DNA of 49,805 nucleotides from Verrucomicrobiota bacterium (GCA_026397725.1 JAPLUI010000126.1:1-49805), one strand, 5' to 3'; shown: positions 28,012-37,441, counted from the stretch's first letter. The notes: generated by a model not told the origin, from the sequence alone. Made by a program: numbers and translations.

Positions 28012-30276
28012 ATGAAAATACCGATCATTCCAATTTTCCTTCCCCTGGCCGCAGTCAGCCTCGCCCTGCCCGCGCTGGCGGACAACCCGCTCCATCTGCT
28101 TCCCACCCCCAAGGTGCTGAAGGTCGAGGCCGGCTCATTGCCGCTGACGGCGCAAAGCCGCATTGTGGCCGCGGACCCCAAGCTCAAGCCGTTGGCGGAA
28201 ATCCTCTCCGAGGAGATCCTGCTGGTAACCAAGCTCAAGCTTGCACCCGCCGAGGGCGAGGCCAAGCCCGGCGACATCGTGCTCAAGCTCAACCCGCAAC
28301 TTCGCGCGGACGCGGACATCCTAACAGTACAGAACCGCGAGGTCAAGAAGGTCCGCGATTACGCGCATACCATCAATGTCACCGACCAGGCGGTGGTGGA
28401 GGGCTGGGATTACCGCGCCTGCTGCGAGGGCACAGCCACGTTGCTGCAGGCCTTGAACGTCAATGGGGCGGAGGTGTCCGTGCCGAAAATGAACCTCAAG
28501 GACTGGCCGCACGCCGACTACTGCGGCTACATGATCGACTGCGCCCGGCAGGGCCTGCCGCTGATGGGCGTGCGTGCCGCCGTGGAGGCTATGCGTTTCC
28601 ACAAGGTCCGCTACTTGCACCTGCACTTGCACGACGGCAGCGGCTTTTACTTCCCCCTCAAGGCTTATCCCCAGGTCGGTAACAGCAACGGCGCGATCAA
28701 CGAGGGTGACGCTTTCAAATCGTGGGACTTGGAGGAACTGAAGAAAACGGTGGCCTATGCTGACGCCCGCGGGGTGACGATCGTGCCGGAGTTGGAAACG
28801 CCCGGGCATTGCGAGGCCCTGTTGGAAGACCTCAAGGTGGGAGACAAGTGGCTGCTCGGCGAGCCGGCCATGCACCTCATGGACATCGCCAACGACGACA
28901 TCTATCCGGTGCTCGACAAGATCGTGGGCGAGATGTGCGACGTGTTCAAGAGTTCGCCCTACTTCCACATCGGCGGCGACGAAGTCCAGTGGGAATGGTT
29001 CATCGACCGGCCGCACGTGAAGGAGTTCATGCAGAAAAACAACATGCGCGAAAAGGACAAGGGCGGCAAGGATGACCTGTTGAAACGACACGCGCTCAAG
29101 ATGAATGAAATCGTCAAGAAATACGGCAAGAAGACGATTTTCTGGGGCGGCTACCAGGGGCCGCCCACCGATCCCGCTCTAACCGACCTGATCATGTATT
29201 CCTGGTACACCGGTGCGCAACTGGCCCAGGACGCCGGCTTCACCACGATCACCGTGCCGTGGGAGATCCGCGGGCCGTGGGAAAAGTGGAACATCTACAG
29301 CAGCAATGACAACATGCTCAAGCGCACCGACCGGGTGCTGGGGGGCAGTCGGGTGGCGTGGGAGCAAAGCGCCGAGGCCTACGTCAACGGCTGCATCTAC
29401 GAGGCCATCCGTCAGGAGGGAACCTGGGCACCGGACACCGTGTCCAGCGCCGCGGAAGAGCAACAGATTCGCGAGAACGGCTTCCCGAAGCCGCCGTTTC
29501 CGGAGTCCGCCCAATTGAAGGAACTCCGCGAACGGGAGAAGAACCTCAATGTGCGACTGGCGAAAATTCTCAAGACGGTGAAAATCGACGCGGCCTTGAA
29601 GCCGGAGAAGCCCGACGGGCCAGTGCCCTTCTACTCCGGGACGGCGACGATCACCATGTCGGCCGACCCGCCCGCCGACTGCCGCATCCGCTACACGAGC
29701 GACGGTTCGGAACCGACCGCCAGTTCTCCGGTTTACGAAAAGCCCCTGCAACTGGTCGGCAGGTTGCGGCCCCGCGCGGCCTTGTTCGACGAAGCGGGTC
29801 GGGTGGTTGGCGGCTACGTCTTCGGGCCTAAGTACAACTGGAAGGACTTCGAGCAGAATCTGACCACCGGCAAGCCGGTGAAAGCGTCCGGCGTGGCCGG
29901 CAAGGACAAGGACGCCGAGGTGCCCGAGAACGCCAATGACGGCTGGGTTGGCAACGGCAAGTTATGGGGGGCCTGGGAGCCGCCGCAATGGTGGCAGGTT
30001 GACCTGCAAAACGCCTACAATCTGGACCGCATTCGGCTTTTCCCCTGGGAGTACGGTGGCCGCTCGTTCCAATACACCGTCGAGGTCTCGACCGATGAAA
30101 CGAACTGGACCAAGGTCGTGGACGAAAGCGCCAACACCAAGCCGGAAACCGGGCAGGGCCATCTGCACCAATTCAAGCCGGTCCAAGCCCGCTACGTCCG
30201 GCTCAACATGCTGAAAAACAGTGTCCAGAACGCGGTGCAAGTGGCAGAAGTGCGGGTGTACGAGGTCGGGAAGTAG
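28012..30276 (+). CDS. GH20 beta-N-acetylhexosaminidase-like enzyme with F5/8-type domain
   Basis: The protein has 754 residues with a signal peptide (MKIPIIPIFLPLAAVSLALP to ALA). The GH20 N-terminal domain starts at LLPTPKVLKVEAG. The barrel carries the catalytic pair D323-E324 in the canonical HIGGDE motif. A chitobiase C-like stretch (IRYTSDGSEPTASSPVYEKP) and an F5/8 domain (LTTGKPVKASGVAGKDKDA, WWQVDLQNAYNLDRIRLFPW) follow. Compared with the 18422 protein the order is the same, with an extra helical insert (LKELREREKNLNVRLAKIL) before the C-terminal domains. Expected activity is release of terminal N-acetylhexosamines outside the cytoplasm. It converges on the 31913 GH20 gene, with the insertion element between them. 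No ribosome site is obvious. Confidence 0.88.
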   Translation: MKIPIIPIFLPLAAVSLALPALADNPLHLLPTPKVLKVEAGSLPLTAQSRIVAADPKLKPLAEILSEEILLVTKLKLAPAEGEAKPGDIVLKLNPQLRADADILTVQNREVKKVRDYAHTINVTDQAVVEGWDYRACCEGTATLLQALNVNGAEVSVPKMNLKDWPHADYCGYMIDCARQGLPLMGVRAAVEAMRFHKVRYLHLHLHDGSGFYFPLKAYPQVGNSNGAINEGDAFKSWDLEELKKTVAYADARGVTIVPELETPGHCEALLEDLKVGDKWLLGEPAMHLMDIANDDIYPVLDKIVGEMCDVFKSSPYFHIGGDEVQWEWFIDRPHVKEFMQKNNMREKDKGGKDDLLKRHALKMNEIVKKYGKKTIFWGGYQGPPTDPALTDLIMYSWYTGAQLAQDAGFTTITVPWEIRGPWEKWNIYSSNDNMLKRTDRVLGGSRVAWEQSAEAYVNGCIYEAIRQEGTWAPDTVSSAAEEQQIRENGFPKPPFPESAQLKELREREKNLNVRLAKILKTVKIDAALKPEKPDGPVPFYSGTATITMSADPPADCRIRYTSDGSEPTASSPVYEKPLQLVGRLRPRAALFDEAGRVVGGYVFGPKYNWKDFEQNLTTGKPVKASGVAGKDKDAEVPENANDGWVGNGKLWGAWEPPQWWQVDLQNAYNLDRIRLFPWEYGGRSFQYTVEVSTDETNWTKVVDESANTKPETGQGHLHQFKPVQARYVRLNMLKNSVQNAVQVAEVRVYEVGK

Positions 30277-30319
30277 GCTGTTCGTTTTCACCTAGCCTGC
30301 CTGATCCGCAAGCATGATG

Positions 30320-30344
30320 AACCATCCGCTACCACCGGACGGTT
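30320..30344 (+). terminator. Imperfect hairpin after the GH20 gene
   Basis: AACCATCCG and CGGACGGTT can pair with one mismatch around a seven-base loop, 44 bases past the stop at 30276 and before the insertion element. There is no clear T-run, so terminator function is a guess. Confidence 0.25.
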
Positions 30345-30372
30345 GCGCCCGGTGTTTCTGCGATGAATTTAT

Positions 30373-30390
30373 CCCGAAATCCGAAATTAG
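30373..30390 (+). repeat. Left terminal inverted repeat of the IS
   Basis: Eighteen bases, CCCGAAATCCGAAATTAG, pair with 31894-31911 with one mismatch. The mismatch falls in the last pentamer: ATTAG here, GTTAG in the reverse complement of the right end. Confidence 0.9.
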
Positions 30391-30469
30391 AAAAGGCATC
30401 GTTTGGCGTCAGGCCTAGTGGTAGAAGGGTTGTGTTGACTAACCACACACCACTCCCCTTCACCAAACG

Positions 30470-31882
30470 ATGCGCACATCTTGTAACCCGGTCTTTCCCG
30501 GCCGGCAAGTCCAACTCACCTCCACCTCCAAGCCTGTCACTCCGTTCGGCGGGTTGGTCAGTCTGATAGCCTTCTTCGAGCGGATCGGCCTGGCTGGCCG
30601 GATCAGCGGGCTGGTGCCCTTCGTCTATACCAGCCCCAACGCGATTCCACCGGCCCAGACCCTTGTGGCATTCATTGTGTCGGTGGTGGCCGGAGCCCGC
30701 CGCCTCGCCCACACCGACTGGTTGCGTGCCGACAAGGCCTTGCACGCACTGCTTGGCATTGCGCGTTTCCCCGGCACCGACACGGTGCGCAACCTGTTCG
30801 CCCGTTTCCGGCAATGCCACATCGAGGAGTTCTGGCGTCCGCTGTGGAAATGGCTGCTGACCCTGTCCTGGCCGGTTGCTGCGCAGGGTTTCAGTCTGGA
30901 TCTGGACAGCACGGTCTTCCAGCGCAGTGGCCAGCAGGAGGGAGCCAGGCGCGGCTACAACCCGACCCGGCCCGGACGCCACAGCCATCATCCGTTGTTG
31001 GCCTTCCTCGCCGAGGCACCGCTGGTTCTCCATGCCTGGCTGCGTAGCGGCAACACCGGCACCGCCCGCGGCGTGACGGCATTCCTAACAGAAGCGTTCG
31101 CGTTGATGCCCGCCGCTTGGAAATTGCGCACCGTGCGTGCCGATTCGGGTTTTTTTGAGAACGCGCTGCTCAGCTTCCTGGAAGCGCGCGGCATCCCTTA
31201 CATCGTCGTCGCCCGCCTGACCCAGACCGTCAAACGCAAGGCCGCCGGGCTGGCGAATTGGACGCCCATCGACGCCAACTATGCCTGGGCGCGCTTCTCG
31301 CTCCAACTCCAAGGTTGGGCCGAACCCCGTGAGTTCTTTGCCATTCGCGAGCGAGTCCGGGAAAACAAGAATGCCGTGGGGCGGCGTCTCATCGATGTGG
31401 AGGGATACACGTTCCGCGTCTTTGTGACCAATCGCCAGGGTGACGGGGCCCAACTCTGGCGTGACTACAACCAGCGCGCCTGCATCGAACAGCACATCGA
31501 GGAACTCAAGAACGACCTGCAGGCCGATGGCTTCTGCATGCGGGACTTCTATGCCACCGAGAGCGCATTCCTGGCGGTGTGCTTCACCTACAACCTGCTG
31601 AGTCTCTATCAGCACGCAAGTGCTCCGGAGCAGCGCAAGGCAGGCTTCCGGCGCCCCGCCACGCTGAGAGCGGCGGTTTTCATCGGCGGAGCCATCATGG
31701 GTCGCAGAAGTCGCACGCCCGTGCTCTACATCGCCGAAAGCTGGGGTGGTCTCGACAAGCACAAACCACTGATAGACAACATTCTGAATTGGCCTTTGGC
31801 AACTTCGCCGAAGTTGCCTCCCGAGGATCCCGAGCCCGGCACTTCCGGATCATCCCAGCCGCCAATCCGTCACGCCGCGTAG
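30470..31882 (+). CDS. IS1380-family DDE transposase
   Basis: The protein has 470 residues and the DDE layout of IS4-like transposases: first Asp in LDLDSTVF (D146), second Asp in RADSGFF (D225), and Glu E340 within YNQRACIEQHIEELKND. That last run matches the Y-(2)-R-(3)-E-(6)-K signature exactly (Y333, R336, E340, K347). The motif RGYNP and the length suit the IS1380 family. The frame is uninterrupted and fills most of the element between its inverted repeats, so the enzyme is probably functional. The C-terminus is proline- and serine-rich (PPEDPEPGTSGSSQPP). The start at MRTSCNPVFPG is the first ATG of the frame. Confidence 0.92.
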   Translation: MRTSCNPVFPGRQVQLTSTSKPVTPFGGLVSLIAFFERIGLAGRISGLVPFVYTSPNAIPPAQTLVAFIVSVVAGARRLAHTDWLRADKALHALLGIARFPGTDTVRNLFARFRQCHIEEFWRPLWKWLLTLSWPVAAQGFSLDLDSTVFQRSGQQEGARRGYNPTRPGRHSHHPLLAFLAEAPLVLHAWLRSGNTGTARGVTAFLTEAFALMPAAWKLRTVRADSGFFENALLSFLEARGIPYIVVARLTQTVKRKAAGLANWTPIDANYAWARFSLQLQGWAEPREFFAIRERVRENKNAVGRRLIDVEGYTFRVFVTNRQGDGAQLWRDYNQRACIEQHIEELKNDLQADGFCMRDFYATESAFLAVCFTYNLLSLYQHASAPEQRKAGFRRPATLRAAVFIGGAIMGRRSRTPVLYIAESWGGLDKHKPLIDNILNWPLATSPKLPPEDPEPGTSGSSQPPIRHAA

Positions 31883-31893
31883 CCAAAAATCAG

Positions 31894-31911
31894 CTAACTT
31901 CGGATTTCGGG
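31894..31911 (-). repeat. Right terminal inverted repeat of the IS
   Basis: The reverse complement reads CCCGAAATCCGAAGTTAG and matches the left repeat at 17 of 18 bases. It directly abuts the TTTAT target duplication. Confidence 0.9.
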
Positions 31912-31912
31912 T

Positions 31913-34168
31913 TTATTCGGCTTGCACCTTCAGACCTTCGAACTTGGCGCCGTTGTCGGCCCGCACGCGACCCTGGGCCTGCCAATCGCCGGCCCAATTG
32001 ATGACTTTCATCATGAGCTGGTTCCAGCCTTGCTGGAAGTTGACCTGCACGCGGTCCTCCTCGTTGGCATACCTGCCCTTGTTCATGCTGTGGACGACTT
32101 TCCCGTTGAGAAACACCTTGACCGCGTCATCGCTATGCACGAGCAGCAGCGCTTGCTGGGCTTTCGGTGACCAGACTTTCGTGCGGACGTAGGCGACGCG
32201 GTCGTCCCCGGCAAAACCGGGAATAGGTCCCAGATTGACCAGCCAAGGTGGATTGCCCGGCTTGTGGTGGATCCATTTCACCTGGCCGCCTGTTTCCGGC
32301 TCGAAGGCCACGTCGAAGAGGTCCACGCCCTTCTTGCCAGCCACGGTGTAGGGGCCGGCGACCAACCAGTCTTCGAGGTATCCCTCGGTATCGACCCAAT
32401 CGTATCTGCTCCGCGTGACGCAGCCGATTTGCCGGCCGTGGTGAAACATTGCGGCGTTGAGCACGAAGGATTTGTCCATCGCGAGGGGTTGGGCATAGAG
32501 CGTGGAATTGGCGGCGGGCTCCGAGCCGTCCAGCGTGTAGCGGATCTCGCCTGCGTCAGGACCTTCGACGGCAAGGGTGACCTTCAGCGTCCGGCCAAAG
32601 GCGATCTGGCCGCCGAGGAAGTAGGTGCATCCCATGGTCGGACCTTCGGTGATCAGCTTGACCGGCAGGGCCAGTCGGTTCACCCGTTCGCGGGCCACCG
32701 CATAGCGCTGCTGGTACTCGTCATTGTTGATGGGAGTGTCGGGGCCCCAGGTGCGTTCCTGCCGCTCGCCGACGCCGGCGGCCCAGCCGGTGGTTAGACA
32801 GATGGCGCTCATCTGCCACATCGGCCGGCTGGCACCGAGTACCCGGTCGGTGCGCTGGAGACGGGAGCCGTTGCAAAGATACATGTTCCATTCCGGGAAC
32901 GGCACGCCCAGTTCCCAGGGCACCGTGATGGTCGTCCAGCCATTCTGCTGGTAGCGATGCGCGACTGCGTTCGGATACCAGATCATCGGAATGACTTCGT
33001 CCTTCAGCCGGTTGTCCTCGGGGAAGTTCTCCCAGGCGATCGGCACCTTGCCATACTTGCGGACGATCTCGCTCATGCGGAACATGTGGACGACATAGAT
33101 TTCCCACGCGTTGCGCACGCCGTGGTTGTCGCCGGGCACGGCATGACGGCGCTTGTAGATTTGTGCCCAGGGCCCCGCGCCCACGCCGTTCCAGTTGGCT
33201 TCGTCGCAACCGATATGGAAATAGGGAGTGCTCTTGAAGACCTCGCACATTTCGCCGATCACCGTGTCCAGGCCTTTGTATAACTCTTCGCTGGCCATGT
33301 CCATGCAGCCGGGACCGTCGAAGACATCCTGATAGCAGCGGCCCATGGCGCCATGATGGCCGGGGGTTTCCAACTCGGGCACGATCGCCACGCCGCGGGC
33401 CGTGGCGTAAGCCTCAAGGTCGCGCATTTCCTGAAACGTCCAGACTTTCGGCGGAATGCCGCCGCAGCACGCGCCGTTTTGAGTGCCAAGCTTCGGGAAG
33501 GCCTTGGAGGGAAAGCTATAGCCCTCGTGGTCGCCGACGTGCAGTTGGAGATAGCGGACCTTGAACATCCGGCAGGCTTCAACGGTCATCTTCAAGGCGT
33601 CGGCGGGAATCCACTGCCGGCCGCAGTCGATCATCGTGCCGGTGAAGTCGGCATGTGGCCAGTCTTTGATCTTCATGCGGGGGATGCGGAAGGAACCCTT
33701 TTCACCAGCCACCGACTGCATGAGCGTCGCGGTGCCTTCGCAGACCGCGCGCACGTCCCAACCTGCCACCACGGCCTGATCGGACACGTCAACGGTATGG
33801 GCGTAATCCCGAGTGCGCACGACCTTCTGCTGCCGGACCGCTAGAATGTCCTCATCCGCGCGAAGCTCCGGATTGAGCTTCAGGACGATGTCGCCAGGCC
33901 GTGCATCTGCATTGACCTGGTCCAGTCGCCAGCCGGTGAGCAGCCAGATTTCCTCGGCCAGCACGGCGGCGTGGGCATCCAAGCGAGGATCCGTCACGAC
34001 GAGGCGCGACTTGCTCGTCAGCGGCATGACTCCCGCGCCCAGCGTCAACGACTTCGGGGTGGGGAGGATCGGCGGGTGTTGCGCATTGGCGGCGGCGGCA
34101 AGACAGACCCAGCCGCATGCCAACACGCGAACGATCGCCAGTTTGTGGAGTTTGCTTTTCATCGTCAT
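31913..34168 (-). CDS. GH20-type hexosaminidase-like protein with PA14-like C-terminal sandwich
   Basis: The product has 751 residues from the ATG at 34168 (MTMKSKLHKLAIVRVLACGW, signal peptide to AAANAQ); the open frame extends further only across the preceding gene's end. The GH20 N-terminal domain starts at ILPTPKSLTLGAG. The barrel carries D322-E323 in HIGCDE, with cysteine in place of the usual glycine. A chitobiase C-like segment (IRYTLDGSEPAANSTLY) and a jelly-roll domain follow (EDWLVAGPYTVAGKKGVDLF, then LLLVHSDDAVKVFLNGKVVH) instead of the F5/8 domain of other copies. It lies 34 bases after the 34203 paralogue, so the two are probably co-transcribed. Its stop codon lies within the TTTAT target duplication of the insertion element. 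Confidence 0.85.
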   Translation of the reverse strand: MTMKSKLHKLAIVRVLACGWVCLAAAANAQHPPILPTPKSLTLGAGVMPLTSKSRLVVTDPRLDAHAAVLAEEIWLLTGWRLDQVNADARPGDIVLKLNPELRADEDILAVRQQKVVRTRDYAHTVDVSDQAVVAGWDVRAVCEGTATLMQSVAGEKGSFRIPRMKIKDWPHADFTGTMIDCGRQWIPADALKMTVEACRMFKVRYLQLHVGDHEGYSFPSKAFPKLGTQNGACCGGIPPKVWTFQEMRDLEAYATARGVAIVPELETPGHHGAMGRCYQDVFDGPGCMDMASEELYKGLDTVIGEMCEVFKSTPYFHIGCDEANWNGVGAGPWAQIYKRRHAVPGDNHGVRNAWEIYVVHMFRMSEIVRKYGKVPIAWENFPEDNRLKDEVIPMIWYPNAVAHRYQQNGWTTITVPWELGVPFPEWNMYLCNGSRLQRTDRVLGASRPMWQMSAICLTTGWAAGVGERQERTWGPDTPINNDEYQQRYAVARERVNRLALPVKLITEGPTMGCTYFLGGQIAFGRTLKVTLAVEGPDAGEIRYTLDGSEPAANSTLYAQPLAMDKSFVLNAAMFHHGRQIGCVTRSRYDWVDTEGYLEDWLVAGPYTVAGKKGVDLFDVAFEPETGGQVKWIHHKPGNPPWLVNLGPIPGFAGDDRVAYVRTKVWSPKAQQALLLVHSDDAVKVFLNGKVVHSMNKGRYANEEDRVQVNFQQGWNQLMMKVINWAGDWQAQGRVRADNGAKFEGLKVQAE

Positions 34169-34202
34169 ATCCGTCAGGAGGCGTGGAATTTGAGGAGGGC
34201 AA

Positions 34203-36500
34203 TCATTCGGCTTTGAAACGCACTTTCTCCAGTTTGTTGCCATCGACATCCTGGAGCTTGACCCAGGCCTCCCAGCCCTCGTCGCCGTTGGTGACCTTGA
34301 GCAGCAGTAGGTTCCAGCCCTGGGCCAGGGAGACGTTGAGCACATCCGGAGTGAAGGCCGGCCGGATCAGGTTGGCGCCATGGACGAGCTTGCCGTTGAG
34401 AAACACCTTGACGCCGTCGTCGCTGGCAACGGATAGACGCGCCGGTTGGGCCTTCGGCGACCAAACCTGCGTGCGCAGATAGGCGACGCGCTGACTCCCG
34501 GCGAAACCCGGGATGTCGCCGAACTTGACGACTCCGCCACGGTACGGTCGCCATGCGACTTTGCCGTCCTGCTCCGGCTCGAACGCCACGTCGAACAACT
34601 CGGTCGCCTTCTTCCCCTCCACGGAATAGGGACCGGCGGCGAGCCAATTCTCGATCATCCCGCCGCTCTCGATCAATTCGAAGCAATCCCGCGAGATGTG
34701 TCCCACCTGCTGGCCCTGGTTGAACAGGGCGGCATGAACCGCGGTGGATTCCGCCGCAGTGAACGGCCGGGAATAGACGGGCGACGCGGATGTGGGTTCC
34801 GTGCCGTCGGTCGTATAGCGGATCTCACCCCCGGCCGGCGAGGCGGCCGAGAGGCGGATTTCCACGGCGTCACGGAAGCGCTTGCGGCCCAGCACCGGCC
34901 AGGACATGGCGGTTGGATCCTTGGTTTCGATCCGCACGGGCAGGACCAACTTGTCCAGCAAGGCGCGGGCCGTCGTCGTGCGCTTTTGGAATTCGTCGGC
35001 CTGGATCCCGGTTTTGGGCCCCCAGGTGCGTTCGGTGCGATCCGCGAGACTGCGCAGGTACCCTTCGCAGGAGCTGCCTTCCACGTCGCCGCCCAGGAAG
35101 TCGCCCACCAGCGCGCTGGCGCTCATGTGCCACATGGTTTGGGCGGCGCCCAGAATGCGGGACGTTGGTGGCAGGCGGCAGCCGTTGCAGATGGATGGGT
35201 TCCACTCCGGCAGCGGCACGCCGAGATCCCAAGGCACGGTGATCGTGGCAAAGCCCTGCTTCTGGTGTTCTTCGGCGGTTGGCCACGGGATCCAGGCCAT
35301 GAGGACGACCTGGTCCTTCATCGCGGGCGAATCCATCGGGGTGCCCTCCCAGGCGAGCGTCAGCTTGCCCCGCTTGCGGATCGAGTCATTCATGCGTTTG
35401 ACATGTTGCATCACGACGTCGTTGACGTTCTTCAGCCCGTGCTGCTTGAGATATTCCGCGGTGGCCGGCAGTTCTTCGAGTTCATAGAGATAGTTCTCGT
35501 CGCCGCCGAGGTGAAAGTAGGGCGAACTCTTGAACACCTCGCACATCTCGCCGATCAAGGTGTCCAGGGCCTTGTACATCTCGTCGTTGATGATGTTCAT
35601 GACTTTGGGACCCGCGAAGACCTCCGGCATACTGCGGCACATCGCGCCACTGTGGCCGGGGGTTTCCAATTCGGGAACCAACGTGACCCCCCGGGCGTCG
35701 GCAAACGCCACCAGATCGCGCAACTCCGCGAGGTTATAGACCTCGGGAATCGTCCCGTTGTGCATGGCGACGTTCTTGGTGCCGAGCTTCGGAAATGCCT
35801 TGGAGGGAAACGTGAAGCCCTCGTCGTCGGTCAGATGCAACTGGCAGTATCGGATCTTCCAGAGCCGGCAGGCTTCGACCACCGCCTTGACGGCGTCGAG
35901 CGGGATGCGCTGCCGGGCCACATCGACCATCACGCCGGTGTAGTCGGCATGCGGCCAGTCCTTGACCTTCATGCGCGGAAGTTGGAGTTGCCCCTGCTGG
36001 CCGCCAAGGGCTTGCAGGAGGGTTGCCGTGCCTTCGCAGACTGCCCGATAGTCCCAACCCTCGACGACGGCGCGGTCCGAAACGGTGATTGCATGGGCAA
36101 AATCCCGCGTCGGACCGATCTTCTGCCGCTGCACGGCGAGAATGTCTTCGTCCGCGCGAAGCTGCGGGTTGAGTTTCAGGACGATGTCGCCAGCCCCGCC
36201 GCCGCCGTTGGCCGTCTGGAGATTGAGGCCAGCGATCCTCTCGATTTCGCCCGCGAGGAGCGTCTCCACCGGCTCCAGACTCGGATCGGTCGCCACGATG
36301 CGGCTCCGGGGTGTCAGCGGCATGGTACCGCCGGTAACCTCGAGTTGTTTCGGGGTGGGCAGCAGGCCCAGGGGGGTCGCCCCGGCAACCGGTGCGAGCA
36401 GCCAGCCAAACCCTAGTAGTGCAAATCGCAGGGCGGCTGGCACCGGGGCCGTTCGAGAAGCGGCTTTCATCACGGTCTTAGTGAAAGAAGTCAGATGCAT
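34203..36500 (-). CDS. GH20-type hexosaminidase-like protein with PA14-like C-terminal sandwich
   Basis: The protein has 765 residues. The start at 36500 has GGAG seven bases upstream; an ATG at 36470 is an alternative. A signal peptide ends near PVAGA. The GH20 N-terminal domain begins LLPTPKQLEVTGG, and the barrel has catalytic D334-E335 in the canonical HLGGDE. A chitobiase-like stretch (IRYTTDGTEPTSASPVYSRP) is followed by the same jelly-roll ending as in the 31913 paralogue (ENWLAAGPYSVEGKKATELF, LSVASDDGVKVFLNGKLVHG). Expected role: removal of terminal hexosamines from an external glycan. The LRR gene lies 35 bases upstream on the same strand, so these genes probably form one transcription unit. 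Confidence 0.87.
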   Translation of the reverse strand: MHLTSFTKTVMKAASRTAPVPAALRFALLGFGWLLAPVAGATPLGLLPTPKQLEVTGGTMPLTPRSRIVATDPSLEPVETLLAGEIERIAGLNLQTANGGGGAGDIVLKLNPQLRADEDILAVQRQKIGPTRDFAHAITVSDRAVVEGWDYRAVCEGTATLLQALGGQQGQLQLPRMKVKDWPHADYTGVMVDVARQRIPLDAVKAVVEACRLWKIRYCQLHLTDDEGFTFPSKAFPKLGTKNVAMHNGTIPEVYNLAELRDLVAFADARGVTLVPELETPGHSGAMCRSMPEVFAGPKVMNIINDEMYKALDTLIGEMCEVFKSSPYFHLGGDENYLYELEELPATAEYLKQHGLKNVNDVVMQHVKRMNDSIRKRGKLTLAWEGTPMDSPAMKDQVVLMAWIPWPTAEEHQKQGFATITVPWDLGVPLPEWNPSICNGCRLPPTSRILGAAQTMWHMSASALVGDFLGGDVEGSSCEGYLRSLADRTERTWGPKTGIQADEFQKRTTTARALLDKLVLPVRIETKDPTAMSWPVLGRKRFRDAVEIRLSAASPAGGEIRYTTDGTEPTSASPVYSRPFTAAESTAVHAALFNQGQQVGHISRDCFELIESGGMIENWLAAGPYSVEGKKATELFDVAFEPEQDGKVAWRPYRGGVVKFGDIPGFAGSQRVAYLRTQVWSPKAQPARLSVASDDGVKVFLNGKLVHGANLIRPAFTPDVLNVSLAQGWNLLLLKVTNGDEGWEAWVKLQDVDGNKLEKVRFKAE

Positions 36501-36535
36501 GTCTCCGGTCGTCGGTCTTGGTTGATGTTTCTATG

Positions 36536-37390
36536 TTAGGGTCGCTTGCCCTCACGGATCACGGTTAAATCGGGCAGCGCCTGCTCGAGTTTCTGGACCC
36601 CGGCGTCGGTCACTTGCGTGCCGGTAAGCCAGAGCGCCCGCAGCTTGGGCAGGCCTTGAAGATGGATCAAGCCCGCGTCGGTGACGGCGGTATCGGAAAG
36701 CCAGAGTTCCGCGAGGTCCTTCAGTTCGGCCAGATGGGCCAGCCCGGCGTCGGTGATGCTCGTCTTGCAGAGGTCCAGCGCACTGAGCGTCTTGAGTCCT
36801 TGCAGATGCGCCAGGCCGGCGTCGCTCACCTTGGTGTTCCACAGATGGAGCCTGCCCAGTTTGGGAAACCCGGCGAGGGTCGCTAAACCGGCGTCGGTCA
36901 CTTGGGTGTGCCTCAGGTAGAGGGCGCCGAGATCGGGCAACTCCTTGAGGTAGACCAGGCCTGCGTCGGTGACCTTGGTGCCGTCGAGGACGAGGATGGC
37001 GAGACCCTTCACGCCCTTCAGATGTTCGAGGCCGCGATCGCCGATGGGCGTGCCGATCAGGTTCAGGTCGTTGAGTCGGGGCAATTTTTTGAGGGGCTGC
37101 AAGCCCTCGTCGGTGATCATGAGATAGCCCAGATCAATCCGATGCAACTGCTCGAATCGCTGGAGCTGTCCCACCCCGGCGTCGGTGACGGCGGTGAACG
37201 AGAGATTGATGCGGCCACCCCACTGAGACGGCTGGTACTGGCCGTTTTTCAGGGCCTCATCGGTGATCTCGGCTCTCGCCACTCTGAGTTCGGCGATTTG
37301 GCTGGCTGGCATGAGTTCGCCCACCTCGGCGGCATGACCGCCCGCTCCGCACAGGGTTGAGAAAACGATTAGGGGAAACACGATCTTCAT
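36536..37390 (-). CDS. Secreted leucine-rich-repeat protein
   Basis: The protein has 284 residues with a signal peptide (MKIVFPLIVFSTLCGAGGHA). About nine repeats of some 24 residues follow, each with a TDAGL-type turn (AVTDAGVGQL, MITDEGLQPL, PIGDRGLEHL, KVTDAGLVYL, QVTDAGLATL, KVSDAGLAHL, SITDAGLAHL, AVTDAGLIHL, QVTDAGVQKL). This repeat type is common in PVC bacteria and forms a curved binding surface; no enzyme domain is present. An AGGAG site lies upstream of the start. The partner is unknown. Its place between the fucosidase and hexosaminidase genes suggests a binding role in the same process. Confidence 0.88.
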   Translation of the reverse strand: MKIVFPLIVFSTLCGAGGHAAEVGELMPASQIAELRVARAEITDEALKNGQYQPSQWGGRINLSFTAVTDAGVGQLQRFEQLHRIDLGYLMITDEGLQPLKKLPRLNDLNLIGTPIGDRGLEHLKGVKGLAILVLDGTKVTDAGLVYLKELPDLGALYLRHTQVTDAGLATLAGFPKLGRLHLWNTKVSDAGLAHLQGLKTLSALDLCKTSITDAGLAHLAELKDLAELWLSDTAVTDAGLIHLQGLPKLRALWLTGTQVTDAGVQKLEQALPDLTVIREGKRP

Positions 37391-37441
37391 GGGAGACTCC
37401 TGCTGTAAGGAAGTGCGTTCAATGGCAGATTGGCAAGCGAT

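Larger units (their letters stand above)
30373..31911 (+). mobile_element. Complete IS1380-type insertion sequence, 1539 bp, with TTTAT target duplications
   Basis: Terminal inverted repeats CCCGAAATCCGAAATTAG (30373-30390) and its partner at 31894-31911 match at 17 of 18 positions. Both ends are flanked by TTTAT (30368-30372 and 31912-31916), a 5-bp target duplication. One intact transposase gene fills the element. The unmutated duplications and open frame suggest a recent, possibly active insertion. It lies between two convergent GH20-type genes. The right target duplication contains the stop codon of the 31913-34168 gene, so the insertion spared that gene. Confidence 0.92.

Noticed and set aside
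34446..36416. A 656-codon plus-strand frame opposite the 34203 GH20 gene
   Set aside because: The minus strand encodes a full GH20-type protein with catalytic motif and signal peptide. The plus frame is arginine- and histidine-rich shadow sequence.
36536..37390. Repeat array in DNA
   Set aside because: The 72-base periodicity reflects the leucine-rich repeats of the encoded protein, not an independent DNA repeat.
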